From: Candidatus Hydrogenedentota bacterium
GTDB lineage: Bacteria; Hydrogenedentota; Hydrogenedentia; Hydrogenedentales; SLHB01
Assembly (NCBI GenBank): GCA_016934125.1
Contig: JAFGTL010000014.1
Location: forward strand, 1 to 15,084
DNA: 15,084 nucleotides
Reading direction: 5' to 3'
Shown here: positions 13,036-15,084 of the stretch, piece by piece
How the letters are laid out: each line of letters starts with the position of its first letter
How positions within the stretch are numbered: position 1 is the stretch's first letter
Translations under genes and position numbers: made by a program
Notes under the pieces: generated by a model
Told to the model about the DNA's origin: nothing
Database searches by the model: none
The model's input: the letters and a program-made list of their open reading frames with translations, nothing else

Positions 13036-13955
13036 GTCTTTTCCCCCTCAATGACGCCGAGCACGCAGCCGACTGTCTCGTCGAGACGCCCCGGTTTGAG
13101 CGAAAACCGCCTCAGTCCCTCGAAGAACCGGGCCGTAGCGGGCAACAGTTCCTTGAGGGGCGGGTGGGGCGGATGCATATGCGTGCCCAGGACGCGCAGG
13201 GCGACAGAGGCCGGGCACGGCCTCAACTCGGGGGCCCGGGCGAAATGCTGCTCGCCCTGCAGGAGGAGGCTCTGCGAGCGCCGCGAATTGCGGCCCGCCG
13301 CCCGCCCCGTGCACAACTCGTACATCCGCTCCCATTCCTGAAGCCGCCCGTCCATGGCCACGCGGCGCGCGGGCCTGGCCTCGTCTCGCTCCAAGATGAA
13401 CAGCCACCGCGCGCTCGCCGGCTGCCCCCCCTCGTCCTGTTCGGGCATGTCGCGTACAAGGGCCTCGGTGAACGGGCGGAGCGTCATCCCCGTCCGGAAC
13501 GGCCACACCGCGGCGGTGTCAAGGTGAATGGGGGTGGTGTCGTCGGCGAGAAGCTGGAAGCCCGCGCGCGCCAGGGCCACGGCAAGGGTGGTCTTCCCGC
13601 TCGTGCTCGGGCCGATGAACAGGGCCGCGTTGCCGTGGCACGCCACGGCCGACGCGTGGACAAAGCGCAGGTCGCTCCGTTCCCGTACGACGATGAGTTT
13701 CAGCAGATCGTCCAGTGCCGGCCACCCCTGTGTGAGCGACAACGCCGCGGTTCGCCCCTCGAACTCGACCGCCCAGCGCGCGCCGGCGCGACGGACGTGC
13801 ACGCAATGGGCCTCGCCGGCGCGATGGCTGGACTCGAACGCGCCCAGCCGCTCGCGGACACACGCGATCGGCTCCGTGTCGTCCGCCTCGACGCGAACGC
13901 CGCATCCGAGCATGTTCAGCGTGATCTGTGCGTCCATATCCGCCCCACCGCTCAT
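13032..13955 (-). CDS. HPr-kinase-like P-loop protein
   Basis: A 307-aa cytoplasmic protein. Residues 97-143 match the HprK/PEP carboxykinase-like P-loop core: FVHASAVACHGNAALFIGPS, Walker A GPSTSGKTT (115-123), then AGFQLLADDTTPI with the acidic pair D138-D139, as in HprK ADD. Residues 1-95 form a divergent N-terminal domain and 150-307 a family-specific C-terminal part. The classical HprK signature and its HPr target are absent. HprK-related proteins of this shape occur as isolated kinases and with ScmC- or peptide-modifying clusters, so a protein or small-molecule kinase is possible. The start is uncertain: ATG 13955, or ATG 13937 six codons in, which has GGTGGGG upstream. It is the first gene of the operon, behind a good promoter at 14037-14065. 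Confidence 0.75.
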   Translation of the reverse strand: MSGGADMDAQITLNMLGCGVRVEADDTEPIACVRERLGAFESSHRAGEAHCVHVRRAGARWAVEFEGRTAALSLTQGWPALDDLLKLIVVRERSDLRFVHASAVACHGNAALFIGPSTSGKTTLAVALARAGFQLLADDTTPIHLDTAAVWPFRTGMTLRPFTEALVRDMPEQDEGGQPASARWLFILERDEARPARRVAMDGRLQEWERMYELCTGRAAGRNSRRSQSLLLQGEQHFARAPELRPCPASVALRVLGTHMHPPHPPLKELLPATARFFEGLRRFSLKPGRLDETVGCVLGVIEGEKT

Positions 13956-14036
13956 CCCGATCCGGGGCCCGGAGCCCGCAGGGTCTGCCGCGTGCCCCGC
14001 CGGGAGGCCGCCCGCGCCCCCAACGCCGCCGGAGAC

Positions 14037-14065
14037 ACTATAGCACGCCGTGCCGATCCAGACAA
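14037..14065 (-). promoter_or_regulatory. Promoter of the kinase-TPR-DUF1573 operon
   Basis: On the minus strand TTGTCT (4/6), exactly 17 bases ending in TGC, then TATAGT (5/6), so an extended -10. Transcription would start near 14030, giving a leader of about 75 bases before the ATG at 13955. It lies in the 145-base gap behind the isomerase gene, so the operon can be expressed independently. Confidence 0.68.
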
Positions 14066-14100
14066 CACGAAGGGTAGCACAGTGGCGTCGCCTGGGCGGC

Positions 14101-14889
14101 TCAGGTGCGCGGCCAGCGGTAGTTGCCGGTGTACAGATCGAAGAGCGTCCGGTAGTACTTCATGAATCGTTCGGGTTGCTCGTTGTACTGCACCTCGGCC
14201 AGGCAATAGCCCTGGTAACCGATGCCGTCGAGCTTGTTGAACAGATCCTGCCAGGGATACTGATAGATGCCGATGTCGGTGATGTGGACAAGGGCGATCT
14301 TGTGTTTCAACAGCTCGAAATTGGCGTCGATGCTGCCGCGCTCGTCCACCTCGCCCGGATTCGAGTTCCAGCAGATCAGTGCGTTGGGATGATCCGCGCA
14401 GTCCATCATCATCCGGCAGTACGCGGGCTTTTGAGACTCGCGCCCGTGCACCTCGAGGCGCACCTGCACGCCGAGGCCTTCTGCGAACGCCGCCACCTCG
14501 CGCAGCGCCAGGCCGATCTGCTCGCACGTCTGTTCGACGGGCACGCCTTGTTCGGTGTTCAGGCCGTTGGGCCGCACTTTGATGCCCGGCGCGCCCACAT
14601 CCGCGGCCAGTTGCGCATAGGCCTTCGAGCCCTCGATGTTCTCCTTCACGACGGCGGGATCCATGCTGTGGTATTCGTAGGCGGAGCCCAAACCGGCGAT
14701 CTCGACGGGCGAGTCGTCGAACCTCTTCTTGACGTCGGCCCGTTCGGCCTTCGAGAGTTCGATCTCGACGCCGTGGGCGTGGGTGGTGCGCAGTTCGACG
14801 CCCTCCAGGCCCGTTTCCGTGCAGAACGCGATCAGATCGGGCAGCTTCATGTCCTTGCCCATGTTGTACGTCACCATACCAAGCTTCAT
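14101..14889 (-). CDS. Sugar phosphate isomerase/epimerase family protein (TIM barrel)
   Basis: A 262-aa cytosolic TIM-barrel enzyme of the xylose isomerase-like/AP endonuclease 2 family. The ATG at 14887-14889 has AAGGAG seven bases upstream and begins MKLGMVTYNMGKD, the standard first strand. Later landmarks are GLEGVELRTTHAHGVE, the segment AGLGSAYEYHS, GAPGIKVRPNG, VRLEVHGRE (metal-ligand region), HPNALICWNSNPGE, LVHITDIGIYQYPW (metal/catalytic His) and the last strand GYQGYCLAEVQYN with the closing Glu. These suggest a divalent-metal sugar isomerase or epimerase; the substrate is unknown. It has no obvious secretion signal, unlike many exported relatives. It is complete, is followed by the independently promoted kinase operon, and is preceded by its own promoter candidate. 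Confidence 0.88.
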   Translation of the reverse strand: MKLGMVTYNMGKDMKLPDLIAFCTETGLEGVELRTTHAHGVEIELSKAERADVKKRFDDSPVEIAGLGSAYEYHSMDPAVVKENIEGSKAYAQLAADVGAPGIKVRPNGLNTEQGVPVEQTCEQIGLALREVAAFAEGLGVQVRLEVHGRESQKPAYCRMMMDCADHPNALICWNSNPGEVDERGSIDANFELLKHKIALVHITDIGIYQYPWQDLFNKLDGIGYQGYCLAEVQYNEQPERFMKYYRTLFDLYTGNYRWPRT

Positions 14890-14985
14890 TGGTTCGCTCC
14901 TTGCCCAGTGGGAATGCTCCAGCAGCGGATCTCGCCTCAACCGGCGAACGAGTCCGACACGCGGCGTCGCCGCGCACCCGTCCGT

Positions 14986-15014
14986 ATCGTAGCGCAATCC
15001 CGCCCTGGATCCAA
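14986..15014 (-). promoter_or_regulatory. Promoter candidate of the sugar isomerase gene
   Basis: On the minus strand TTGGAT, 17 bases, TACGAT (4/6). The start would be near 14979, with a leader of about 90 bases. Box sequences resemble those proposed at 7336-7365 and 7576-7604. Confidence 0.45.
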
Positions 15015-15051
15015 AGCGTCGTGCCGTTCACGGTAGGAATGGCCCTTGCGG

Positions 15052-15084
15052 CCCCCCCCCCCCCCCCCCCCCCCTTTTCCCCCT
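15052..15084. other. Terminal poly-C/T tail, probable artefact
   Basis: 23 consecutive C (15052-15074), then TTTT, CCCCC and T at the very end of the window. Such a tail fits a poly-G sequencing artefact (read from the other strand) at a contig end better than genomic DNA. Confidence 0.8.

Noticed and set aside
12975..15036. Large open frames overlapping the kinase and isomerase genes in other frames
   Set aside because: The recognised genes on the minus strand have motifs and ribosome sites; the alternatives are Arg/Pro/Ala-rich shadows.

Overview
This 15,084-base window is visibly GC-rich and gene-dense. It looks like a contig from an uncultured Gram-negative-type bacterium. The OmpA-like outer-membrane protein argues for an outer membrane. 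The mix of TIM-barrel sugar isomerases, an HpcH/HpaI aldolase, a DUF1573 protein and soluble or hybrid histidine kinases resembles Planctomycetes, Hydrogenedentes and neighbouring phyla. That placement is inference; there is no rRNA or marker gene here. The last 33 bases are an all C/T tail with a 23-base C run, which is probably a sequencing or assembly artefact at a contig end. The left end cuts into a gene.

Layout, left to right. (1) 1-546: C-terminal part of a hydroxypyruvate-isomerase-like gene (+), overlapping stop-to-stop with a small zinc-ribbon protein (-, 543-923). (2) 1057-3852, a regulatory island: a soluble REC-histidine kinase (-) with a candidate sigma-54 promoter; two matching palindromes upstream of that promoter; a 40-aa ORF ending in a strong intrinsic terminator; a 43-aa ORF overlapping the start of a stand-alone sigma-region-4-like HTH protein (+); and competing hairpins plus two promoters in front of the next gene. 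(3) 3853-4600: an OmpA-like envelope protein with a Trp-rich segment and a run of 19 prolines, closed by a strong terminator. (4) 4635-7284 (-): a membrane PAS hybrid histidine kinase followed downstream by msrA, which seems to have two translation starts (lipoprotein and cytosolic). (5) 7626-10380 (+): NAD(P)HX dehydratase (TTG start) and thiL, overlapping by ATGA, then an HpcH/HpaI-family aldolase. (6) 10383-13955 (-): a three-gene operon of an HPr-kinase-like P-loop protein, an exported TPR-like helical protein, and an exported DUF1573 protein carrying an in-frame 21-bp tandem repeat. (7) 14101-14889 (-): a second TIM-barrel sugar isomerase/epimerase with its own promoter.

The metabolic genes (two sugar isomerases, an aldolase, NAD(P)HX repair, ThiL) are ordinary. 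The least explained parts are the 2281-3852 island, where two tiny proteins share a spaced Cys-His-Cys-Gly pattern beside a sigma-4-like regulator, and the kinase/TPR/DUF1573 operon. No tRNA, rRNA, CRISPR array, insertion sequence or phage gene was recognised.
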